Below are positions 54,452 to 64,000 of a stretch of DNA of 64,000 bases, one piece after another. A model generated the notes under the pieces. It saw nothing but the letters and a program-made list of their open reading frames with translations, made no database searches and was not told where the DNA came from. The stretch is taken from positions 2,170,001 through 2,234,000 of the forward strand of contig JANUWI010000003.1 of assembly GCA_025504975.1 (NCBI GenBank). Reading direction: 5' to 3'. Numbering within the stretch: position 1 is the stretch's first letter; every line of letters begins with the position of its first letter. The position numbers and the translations under genes are program-made. This stretch comes from Plenodomus lindquistii (lineage: Eukaryota; Ascomycota; Dothideomycetes; Pleosporales; Leptosphaeriaceae).

Positions 54452-55915
54452 TTAGTTAGAATGGATCTTCTTGATCTTATTGACGCCCTCGTATAGTGCG
54501 CGGTCCACGGCCGCAGCAACAGTTAGAGTGCCGCCGATAACGGCGCAGAGGCCGACGAGGAAGCCGGAAAAAGTCTTCTCGCGCATTTCGCGGTTGATGA
54601 CTTTCATAGGGGAGATGTCCTGGTTTGTGGTTAGTTTTGTTTTTCCTATTCGGCATCGCGACTCGACGGCTCGTGTCATGGAGAAAGGCGGGACTTACAT
54701 ATGAGAAGAAAACACCCGGAATGCCTCCCCTAGCGTGGATCCTTTCCTTGTGTCCATCCTGCTCATCAGTACCTCCCTGTAGACTCCTCTTGTGGCTCGT
54801 AACAGAGTACTGATGTGTCTCGATGCTGCCCTTGTAGTTTGCGTCAATGGTTGCGCCGAGGAGCTCTTCGTGTTTCTTGGGGATGTTGGTGCGTTTCTCC
54901 CAGCCGAGGGGTAGATAGGCGGTCGATACGACCTTGATAAAGTACATGTAGTTGAAGGCCTTTTCGTCGGTGTGCTGGTCCGTGTTATCGAGTGGGTTGA
55001 CGTGGTGACTCGTCCATCCGCCCGGGCCGGTTGCGAGTTGCTTCTTCTGCATTTCCTGGACGACAACGTCGCTGAGCTGGGGGCCAAAGCGCAAGTGGTG
55101 GATCTTGTGGGTGAAAGTGTGCGCGTATTCGTCTTTGAAGTAGTTCTCTAGGTCGTGCACGTGCAGGTTGCCGTTGGAGAAGGACTTTCCGGGCGCAATG
55201 TGGAAGTTTCCTACGACCTTGTTGACACGGATACTGCCTTCGAGACGGCAGCCTTCTTGGCGTTGTGCATCGAGGTGCTCGGCATAGTGCTCGCGCTCAC
55301 ATTGCTCGACGCCCTCGCCGCGGCCAAAGGACCATGAAATGGATGCGTATGCGTCGCGGACTTCGTCGCAGGTATTGCAGCAGCCGGGCTTCTTCGCGTT
55401 GGTGGGGGCTGGTGCGCCGAAGCAGTCGCCGCAGTAGGACGGATCGAGGTGGGTCGCTTCGTCCGCGTGCCTATGATAGTGTCAGCTTCTGGTCTTGTAC
55501 CCCTCACTATCGCACCGCCACATGGGCGTGAATTTACTTACAGGTCCAGCGCCTTGATCTCAATCACTGAGCTACCCTCGGCCTCGGGGCTAAGGCGCAC
55601 CTTGTTGATGCCGTGTGTGACGCCCATTTGCAACTCCCCAGAGACATCCATGACGTCGAGCGTCAGAAGCTCGCATGGCATCCGTGGAAATGAGATATTC
55701 AGACTGATCTCCATGCGCTCGCCCCTGCCTTTGTCCACAATCAACTCTGGGCGCACAGTCACTCTCCTGTAATCGGCCCACTCGCCCCATGTCAACCAGA
55801 GAATGACCACCAAGCTCACGAGCGTTACGATACCACCAGAGGTTGTTCGTACGCGCGCATCTTCAACAGTCTTGGTAAAGGCATCGAGCCGTGTGAATCG
55901 CGACTTGGCGGGCAT
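54452..55915 (-). CDS. ERV46: ERV46, COPII vesicle cargo-receptor subunit
   Basis: Erv46 pairs with Erv41 and cycles between ER and Golgi, retrieving ER residents that leak forward. Three exons (55915-55542, 55470-54699, 54619-54452; introns 71 and 79 nt) give 437 residues, the usual fungal length. It begins with a cytoplasmic LDAFTKTVEDARVRTTSGG and a membrane helix (GIVTLVSLVVILWLTW). The lumenal domain starts with the ISFPRMPCELLTLDVMD signature and contains the Erv46-specific cysteine loop CGDCFGAP/PGCCNTCDEV (Cys138, 141, 154, 155, 158). GVFFSYDISPMKV lies before the second helix (FLVGLCAVIGGTLTVAAAV). The short tail ends KIKKIHSN. Each splice restores a conserved block. Confidence 0.96.
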
Positions 55916-56553
55916 GTTGGCGGGCTACCGCGGCTGGGTAGTCGTTGTCGAGTCTTTTATCCGTATATGGACGAAGAAAGTAGGAGATGCCTCGCCGGGT
56001 AGGTCCGCGCGATCGAAGAGACAAACACCTAGGGTGAGACCACGGAGGTGAAGGCTGCTTTCACAAAAGTGTCTCGGTGGCTAGTTCGGAGTGTGGAGAA
56101 AGCTGCGAGGGGGAGGCTTAGTTAGGTGCAGGTAAGCTCAATTGTAAGTGCAATTGGTCCTGTGTACGTGGTCAAAGAAAGCAAAGAAGAATATGTGCAC
56201 CACCGTCAGTGCCGGAGCCGAAGTATCATCATACAGAGAAAAGGGAAACCTAGAAACACAGGCAAGGCGCGGGCTGTTGCGACATCTCGGCTGAACTAAA
56301 GGACACGATACGCATGGTGCTAGCTTGAGGTACGGGCGCGGGCGAGGCGCTGTGCTGCTAGGCCCGATTTGGCAGGCGCAGCATGCCTGGGTGTTCGCAC
56401 GTGCGAATCCGCGGGGCTTCTGGAAAACGACCTTGCAGGTAAGGATGAACGTAAATTGTAGGTATTAGGAATAGTGTAACCTGTGCCACGCCTACTATTT
56501 TAAGTGCCCGTTGTGCTTGCACCTCCTCCTGTGCGTCCCCACTTGCAACAGCC
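55916..56553. other. Intergenic, upstream of ERV46
   Basis: This contains the ERV46 promoter and the 3' flank of the PX-protein gene, both on the minus strand. No gene seen. Confidence 0.6.
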
Positions 56554-59500
56554 CTACTGAGCCAGCACGTTCCTCAGCATGCTGTTGAAGCCATCGTTGA
56601 GCTTGTACAACTCGACAATCGGTGGCTTCTTCGGCTCACCCGCTTTTCGTCTTAGTTTCTCTGCTGCGCGGGCCCTGTTCTTGCGCTCCGCTTCGATAGG
56701 GTCGGCAATGTCTGCATCGTCTCCATCATCTGAATCATCAGAATCGCTGACATCGTCGTCAAGCTCCAAGTCTTGGAGATCCATCTGGCGACATGTTAGC
56801 CATGGGTCAGTTCTGTGTCGATAAAAGAACATACCGCATTGAGCCCAAAGTCACTCGACTTGAAGCCGGCCATACCGCCCATCATTGGGTCCGGCTCGTT
56901 ACCACCGCTGGCCATCTTCTGCCTCGTCTTGTCAGAATGCCACTTCTTTCTCGCCATCTGCCACTTGATCAAGCTATTGATCTCTTGGATTGCTTTGTTC
57001 TTGTCGATAATGTTCGAGTCCATACCGCCCTGGAATAACGCGTTCATGTCGAGCTTGCCGCCGCCACCTGGACCGTGACGTAGGAAATCCAGGATGCCCT
57101 CCAGCCAGCCCATGAGCTGATCGAACAAACCATTGTCATGCTTGTGCACTTCGTGGACAAACTTGTAGAAATTGTCCTCGTGTCTTGCACACAAGTCGAT
57201 AAAGGCTTGGACTGTTTGGTTAGGATCCGCAGATACTTCCTGTCGCTGACATGCTTCAATCGTCTTGATCGTGTCATCCGCGAACATTGCAAAGTCTGTG
57301 ATACTGTTGTACACGTTGGCAGACTTGTACACGCGTACAAGTGGCTCGTAAAAGATGGTGAACAGATCTCTGAAGAGCTGCAGTGTTGTGGGCTGTCGTG
57401 ATGTTAGCAGTCAATTTTTTAAAAAAAAACTTCCGAGCCAAGCCGATACATACTTCTTCGATGATCTGAAGCATCATGATCTTGTCCCGTTGTCGAAGGC
57501 AAAGCTTGAGGTACTGCTTCAGGTGGGCAAAGAGCTCGGCGCCTGCGCGCATCTCTTTCTCGACCTGAGCGTCGCCGTTAGTACCCAAACTAAGGTTGCT
57601 GCGGTTGCTAGTCGCTCTACTCAAACGACTAGATCTCACATTCTCAACCGCGTTGTTCCACGCAACGTAAGCATTGAACACCTTCTCCACTTGCTGGGAG
57701 CTCAATTCCGGTTGAGTGTGTTCAGATCGGAGGATGGTAATTACGACGTCGACGTTGTCGCTCAGAGCTTCTTGTCGGATAATCTCCTTGACGTCTTCAT
57801 CTGCTTGGACATAGGCCTTGATCTTTGCACAGAGTACTTCATCCTTTATCCTGGTTGTTCCAAGCGTATCAATCGTTTTCTGTACCGAATTAACACCATC
57901 GTTGATGGCCATGCTGAAAATCCGCTGGAGTAATGATCGTGCACCGAACGGCTGTGCTAGAAATAGATCAAGGACGCCACTCATGACGGCTGCAGGATTT
58001 GCGATTCGAATGACGTTTTTGAGCATACCGTAGGGTACGAGGGAGTGTATCCGCTTCGCTTGTGCAAAAAGCTCTGGAGAGTTATCCTCCGCTAAGAAGA
58101 GATGGTAGATGGTAGCTGCCACCTCAATTCGCAACCACTCGGCAAACTTTTGGTATTCTGGCTTAAGTTCTCTGATGGCGTTCTTGACCCTGATCTCTTG
58201 AAAGAGATTGGTGAGGCCGTTACTCTCGACGATCTCCCGCCTGAATTTTTCCATGTGAATGTCGAGCTCCGCTGCTCTTTGTCGCGCAACTTCGTAGAAC
58301 TGCCTTTGCTCTTCTATTCGCTTCTTGTCCATTTCTTCCCTCTTATGGATGTCATCCATTTCTTCCTCATTTATTTCAATGTGGTCGCGTGTCAGGAATT
58401 CGGTCATGGCATGCGACGATGCGATGCGCTCATTGTTAAGGAAAGATCGAAGGAAGGCTCGAAGTGAGACTCGTTGCTCCTCACGGTAAAGCTTTCGTGA
58501 CGCCTTGTAAGCCGAGAACTCTCCTGACGCTCTTGGCGATTTCCTGCCCAAGGATACTTGCGAGGCACTCCTCTTATGTGAACCGCCACCAAAAATGTAG
58601 CTTCGGAGGCCGCCTCCGCCACTGCTTTCCTGAGGTTCTGGAGGCGGTCCTTGAGTGGAACCCGACGATATCGAGCTCACCTCGTCATCGTCCGCGCTGG
58701 ATTGTAGCATGCCGTCTTTCTTGTTCTTGCGAGGTAGTGGGGTCAGGACTTTGCCTGGGAGCTCAAGGCGTATGCGCTTATGCAATTGGACGAAATCCGC
58801 GTATCGACGACCGATGTAGAAGTCCTTGTCTCCGCCTTGTTTGACACGAATGAGATACTCCTATAGTCATGTCAGTCGTAGTCATCCGAAGAGTGATTTG
58901 ACCACTCACGGCATGTGTGTGGTATCGCAGGTGCTTCTTCACTGACGTGGTCCTTACGCCTGCGACATTGACGTCCCAGCCATTTATAAAATGACCGCTC
59001 GGTTCGTTCATGGTCAGACCAGTCTCGTTTGCCTGGCGATCGACAATCTCCATCTCAGCAAAGCGGATTCGCTCCTCGTAGCCAGAGGCGGTTGGGATAC
59101 CCGAGACCATCATGAGTTCTACCAACTTGTGCGCCTTCAGCGCCAGCTTTCTCCGCTTTGTCTCTTCCAATCGATCTTCGGATGACGATATGTCCTTACT
59201 GGCGAAAGACTCCAGAAACTGTGAAAAAATCCATGTCAGCATGGACCCTCTCCGAGAAATCTCGGCCAACGTACAACTTGGAGCTTATCCTGCCAGAACT
59301 CCTTCTCCTTGGCCTTGTCCAGGAATGGGAAATTTCGCACATGGTGTACGAATATGTAGCGGAGGAGGGGCAGTTCGGAGTCCTCTGGCGCAACTTCGCC
59401 GGCGTCTGAGCGAAAGGGTGCGCCAAAGCGCCTGAGGGCTGTTGGGGAGGAGAGCTCGGAGATCTCATACTTGGTCTGCTCGGAAATGAGTTCGCGCTTT

Positions 59501-59755
59501 AGGTCTGCGTAGCGTGAGCATTCACTTATTGGCCAGACGTTGGCGGTTCTGCTCACAATGCTCCTGCTTGCCCGTCAAGATGGACCCCTCTGGCGGTACC
59601 GACATGGTGGAGAACTTGGAGAAGGTCGTGTCGTTGCGCGGCACAGTTGGGCGCTCCGGCGGCTCGCCAAAGTTCCTGACCGAAGGCTGGACGCTCATGG
59701 TGGTCGGCTCCGTGGTGCCGTTGAGCGTGATGGCAGGCGGGGTGTCGGCGGGCAT
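56554..59755 (-). CDS. PX-domain protein related to yeast YPR097W (Lec1)
   Basis: A 977-residue peripheral membrane protein. Six exons: 59755-59557, 59504-59275, 59218-58910, 58860-57454, 57392-56835 and 56784-56554; introns are 49-61 nt. Residues 70-190 are the PX-associated N-terminal domain (YLKRELISEQTKYEISELSS, LLRYIFVHHVRNFPFLDKA). The PX domain begins near 205 and includes EYLIRVKQGGDKDFYIGRRYADFVQLHKR, where RRY carries the phosphoinositide-binding Arg. It is split by a disordered insert of about 80 residues and resumes at VSLRAFLRSFLN. A long helical region (about 430-860; DUF3818-like) includes LVPYGMLKNVIRIANPAAVMSGVLDLFLAQPFG. The end is an acidic run and a basic RRKAGEPKKPPIVELYKL. 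Yeast Lec1 binds phosphoinositides and affects mitochondrial and lipid traits; the role here is inferred from homology. Confidence 0.92.
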
Positions 59756-60785
59756 GCTGCACTGCGATCAAATAAAAGCCCAGGCTAGGACGGCGCGACC
59801 CAAGAGTCGGAGGCAGGAAGAAGAAACCAGAACCAGATTAGCAGAGGCAACTATGCTGCAGGAAGCAGGGTCGTCCCTCTAATGTACAGCTATGACACGC
59901 TGCCCAGGAACGAGCACTGGCAGACCAACGACGCGTGTTGTATGACGCCGAAGCACGTCCCGCGGGCTGTGGCTGCTGAGGCTCAACCCTGGGGAAAACT
60001 GCCGACTCGACAATGAGCACTGGGCGCGCGATACTCAAGAGGGCGTCGCTCGCAAATGCACCGCTGCTTCTCGACTCCAACGGGCTTGATACGATGCTTG
60101 TCGGCGCTGAAGCACGACGGCGCGTAAGAATCGTGGCGGTACGTAATGTTGCGTCATGAGTCGATGGCGCAGGCTCAGCAAGCTCTACTCTAGAGAGCTG
60201 AAACAATGGAAAACACAACATCTTGACCTTCTTGGCTAGCAACATCGTAAGCGCTGATCCTTCGGCTTGTCAGAAACTGCAATAGAAGCGCGTATTTCGC
60301 GTGGTATACGGGCAAACGTTCGTGCTCAGCCTCGCAAGCTGCCCCTCATCAGTCGTCAGACCTTCCCCAAACGATTACCTTACTCGGTCGGCTATGTACT
60401 GCGACTTGGCGCTGTGTAGCGTTGACATTGAGCAGTAAAGTCCGTCATGAAAAGACGTGACTTCGCATACATACCACATTATACATATCGTCCACCAACG
60501 TATACGCAAGACCAATTACTCTTATAGAGAGATGTATAACATTTTTTCGAGCGTGCTGCAATGTACTTAAGACTAACACAGATGATGCCTCAATAAGCAC
60601 CCGAGAATATTCAATAAACGCCATGCCACCTCCTAAGCCCAGATGTGACCGAAGAAGCCAATGTTGCAGTCTCACATAGATACCTTGATAAAGTCCTCCT
60701 AGACGCCATTCGACGCCTTATTCACAAACCACACAGTGCAGGTGAAGGTAAATCGATGCCTTGCTACATATCGGGATAATGGCGT
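59756..60785. other. Intergenic, upstream of the PX-protein gene
   Basis: About 1 kb holding the PX gene promoter and the 3' flank of ARS2. One minus-strand frame of 135 codons (59838-60245) is Ala/Ser/Arg-rich and has no domain, so I do not call it. Confidence 0.5.
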
Positions 60786-63550
60786 TCAATAGTTGAGTTC
60801 GCCGCTGCCACCTGCACCAACAGCATCGAGATCTTCGTAGCTCTTGATAGAGCGACCTTGGACCGACTGCACAGGTCCAGGTCCGCCTTCGCCGTAGCGT
60901 TGAGGACCTGGCCTGCTACCGCGTGGTGGTGGAGTAAGACGTCCATTGATGCCGGCAGGACGGGGTCTGCCGTCGCGAGACTGTCTATCGTACGGTCCAG
61001 AGCGGCTGTTGAAACGATGTCCACCACGTCGCATGGGGCCAGAACGGTCGTCGTGAGCAGCATTAGGGTCCCAGTTGCCTCCCATAGCAGGGTTGAAGAG
61101 GGCCCCGAGGTTCATGCCATTCTGCATACCATTGTTCGCACCCATGCCCATGTTGGCAAGGTTGAACCCTCGTGGTGTGCCCGTGGCTTGGACGTGATTA
61201 CCCATGGGGAAGTGACCGTTACTATTCGCGTCGCTTCGAGAAGGGGCAATATGTGCTGGATCAACAACGTAGCTGTTAACAAGTCGTAGCTGGGACTGTT
61301 AGTTCGTGGCTCTATCATCATCCTCGACATGACTTACGTCTTTCTCCAACTTCTCAAGCCATTCTGCGTGACGCTTCTCGACATGCTTGCGCCAGAAGTG
61401 CTGTCCCTTGAACAGCTTTGTACACTCTGGAACCTTGCAACGCCATTTGGACTCGTCTTCCTGCTTCACGTGTCTCGCCATCTCATCCTCAATGGCCTCC
61501 TCAAGAGGCTTGCCACCTAACTTTCTGATGTCGACATTCTCGGGCTCCAACAGCTGAAGGAGCTTTTCCTCGTATGTCTTCACCCAGTTGAAGGCTCGTT
61601 GCAATTGCTGTTGGGTCTTACCGCTCAGCTTTAGAGGTTTCCTCTCTTGCACGGGGCTGGCCTCTCCATTCTCACCATCCCCAGATGGCTCTTGCTTCCT
61701 GTACGGGAAGGGCTCACCCGAAGCAGTAGCCCTGGCTGTAGCCTTTGCAGCAGTGGTCAAGCTTGCGCGCGGACGACGAAGATGACCTCCAGCACACTTG
61801 CGGATGAGCTCGTGAACTGAATCGCTCTCGAACACGCAGAAGAAACAGAAGTTATACACCCTGCGGAGATACTCAATGAGCAAATCGAGCTTCTTCTTTT
61901 TGGCCAGAAGCTCCTCGTCGTCAACTTCATCATCATAAGCACCCTCGTCGTCATCCATAGTCTCGTCTTCGCCCTCTTCCAAATCTTCTGGATCACGCTC
62001 CTTCTTGACAGGGGCTGGGGCGTTCGCAGGAGGTTGTAGCCAACCCTTGGAACGGAGATCATCGACACGTTGCTCAATCTTACTGACACCGTCGATATCG
62101 GCAAACTCCTCCTCGTGCTGCGCCTTAATGTCGTGGTCAAGCTTCCGTACCAAGCGCTCTGCAAGCTCGAGATCACGTTCAATTCTCTCTGGGGCGGAGA
62201 AGAGATCCCACAGTGCCTTTTTGCGCGGAGCTGCAGGTGGCTCGTGTATACCCACATGACAGGTGAAGTTACCTCGCACATCGTCATTTACGGTTTTACC
62301 ATTAAGAGCTTCCAACGCCTTCTGGGCAGTCCCAAGAGATCCCTCGGGAACATCGGGCTTATCTTCGACGGCACCATCTTCATTGTCCTCGTCGCGTGCA
62401 TCGCCGCGGTCGTCGATGACCATAGGTTGGTCGTCACTTGGGTTGAGGATGACCCAGCCGATGCGGTGACACTTTTTAAGAGGATTGGGATCGCTCAAGC
62501 TCAACCACTTGAACCCGCCGGGACCTTCACCTAGATGTTCTTTACAGAATTCTTCCACCTTTTCACGGTTGACAGTAGGCGCAATTGTCTTGATGAGCAA
62601 CGTTGGTTGGAACGCGGATTCGTCGCGAATCTCGCCGCCTTTACATGGCAGCAAGTCGCCCACGCCCAAAACTTCATTGGCAGCAGTAGTTTCGCCTTCT
62701 TCTTTTTCGACGATACCGCCAGCGCCATTGGAGTCGTTCTTATAGATGCCCTCGAGCGTGAACTCATCGTAGTAGCCCTCCTCCAGTTGTCGTTCCCAGT
62801 CGGCATAGATGGCGTGGCGATAGTTTCGTAGCTTCTCCTTGAAAGCCAGATCATATTCGGGATCATAGCGCTCCTTGAACCACTCCTCGCCTTTGTGCTT
62901 GTCAACAAAGTGCTTGGCCATTTGCACTTGCAGCTTCTCCTTGTATTCATCGTACGCAGCTTGGATCTGCTCGCGCTCTTTCGTGCGCTCTTCTCGAGCC
63001 TCGCGATCTCCCTTCAGAACTGGCTTCCGACCTCCATTCTTGGCGCGCTCCTTTTCTTCCTTCATGACCTGCTCTACGCGCCACCACTCCGCAAAGTAGT
63101 TGAAGCCAACCTGATATTCCAAAGTCATAGGGTTTGGAATCGGGTTGGTAGTGAATGTGGGTGCAAAGCTGTCCTGGCCTGGGACGTAGCGGTCAATGCC
63201 AGCCTGCACTGGCGGGGGCGAAGAACGGCGCCTACCGCCATCGCGTCGTGGACCGTCGTAGTCGCGTGTGCGATCTGGTTGGTAACGATCGATGTTCTGA
63301 GGTGAGCGCGAGCGCCGCCTGGGAGCTCTGCGATCTCCTGGTCCTGGAGGGCGCGTTAGTCTTGTCCGGGCTTATGTTGAGTTCGCAACAGGCGGTGACG
63401 TGGCAAACTTTAGGGAACTCACCAGGTGATCGGCGTCTATACGCGTCGGCTGGGGGCCTTGAGTCCTCGTGTGTGCTGCTCGATTCATCAGTACTGCATC
63501 GGAAGATTATGCAAGAGAGAGCCGAGGCAACCGTACATATAAGAGTCCAT
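60786..63550 (-). CDS. ARS2: ARS2/SERRATE, nuclear RNA-processing zinc-finger protein
   Basis: ARS2 bridges the nuclear cap-binding complex to RNA export, processing or decay machinery (Pir2 in fission yeast). Four exons: 63550-63537, 63493-63423, 63343-61338 and 61289-60786, with introns of 43, 79 and 48 nt, give 864 residues. The N-terminus is Arg/Ser-rich (YRRRSPGPGDRRAPRRRSRS). PTFTTNPIPNPMTLEYQVGF opens the conserved core, and YNFCFFCVFES/CAGGHLRRP marks the mid-domain. A C2H2 zinc finger appears as WRCKVPECTKLFKGQHFWRKHVEKRH near residue 665. The C-terminal exon is Gly/Arg/Asn-rich and disordered, ending EDLDAVGAGGSGELNY, the kind of tail that contacts cap-binding complex in ARS2 proteins. 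The tiny 14-nt first exon is chosen because it gives an ATG in phase. Confidence 0.92.
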
Positions 63551-64000
63551 TGTGCCGGATTAAAGGCTTGTCGGAGCTGGGTCCGAGTGAGATGGTCGAG
63601 TGCTGGTGAGGCCGAGGCTGATGGTCCTCAGGAGGTTCGCGTACGCGACAACTCGACTGCAGGCGCAAGACACGTCGAGGGTGCTTGCTTGGAGGCACTA
63701 TCTCGCCGGGAGTGTGCGCTGTGTCGGGGCTGATGCGCGACAGGCAATTGTGGCGGGTAGCTGTTTGCCATGATGGCGCCGTCAGAGAGGGAACAAACAA
63801 GAGACAAGAAGACGAGGGCAGGGCGCGTTAGTAACGAGCATAGAAGCGTGGATCCAAAAAGGTAACAAGAAGGCGACTGCGCGCCGTGCGATTGACCACA
63901 GGCGGGCAGCGCGGCAAGAAGAGAAGGTCAGCGCAGAGGCAGCTGGGTGAGGCCGGAGCCGCACGACCGCGTGGACAGAGCTATGGGGAGCTAGGGTGAC
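63551..64000. other. Intergenic, upstream of ARS2, to window edge
   Basis: The ARS2 leader and promoter. Short frames show no family features. Nothing else seen before the window ends. Confidence 0.55.

Noticed and set aside
59838..60245. 135-codon minus-strand frame upstream of the PX gene
   Set aside because: Ala/Ser/Arg-rich, no domain, no conserved block.
1..64000. CRISPR arrays, bacterial operons, plasmid or prophage features
   Set aside because: No regularly spaced repeats. Genes are spliced and eukaryotic throughout.

Overview
The window reads as nuclear DNA of a filamentous ascomycete (Pezizomycotina). A Dothideomycete of the Pleosporales type is my best guess, but that is inference. 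The grounds are many short introns (about 43-130 nt, GTRNGT...YAG), Pth11-like rhodopsin-fold receptors, a HET-domain protein, small secreted GPI-type proteins, F-box-like 'EIRNxIY' proteins and a SERRATE/ARS2 gene of fungal type. About 24 genes are supported. I joined exons by hand where the reading phase and the protein family agree, so most models are spliced and positions are genomic spans.

Layout. 1-8.0 kb: the 3' end of an AT-hook protein, TAF2 (TFIID) and a CFEM-domain Pth11-like receptor. 8-14.3 kb: a gene-poor, partly AT-rich stretch holding a decayed F-box-like gene with two in-frame stops. 14.3-17 kb: an EthD-domain protein and a peroxisomal (SKL-ending) acyl/aryl-CoA ligase broken by a one-base frameshift. 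17.3-21.9 kb: a ZIP metal transporter with a curious 85-codon ORF just upstream, and a fungal-specific regulator with a probable frameshift. 22.5-28.2 kb: glutathione-degrading ChaC/GCG1, the ubiquinone monooxygenase COQ6, a possible small ORF and a disordered nuclear-looking protein. 29-35.9 kb: a second Pth11-like receptor, a HET-domain protein and a small secreted GPI-type protein. 37-44 kb: the endosomal PX protein YPT35, a SAS4-domain chromatin protein and a DUF7730-type protein.

44.6-53.7 kb is the most distinctive part. It holds four secreted-protein genes arranged as two divergent pairs: a five-LysM chitin-binding protein and an astacin-like zinc protease, then a GH18 chitinase with a type-1 chitin-binding domain and an SGNH hydrolase. 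The hydrolase carries a Trp/Cys-rich C-terminal domain of the kind I associate with the tails of large fungal chitinases. The four could act together on chitin or on a rival's or host's wall. That joint role is inference.

54.4-63.6 kb is housekeeping: ERV46 (ER-Golgi cargo receptor), a 977-residue PX protein related to yeast YPR097W/Lec1, and ARS2/SERRATE. The intergenic stretches carry only low-complexity tracts, one LTR-like remnant candidate and one weak tRNA-like fragment.
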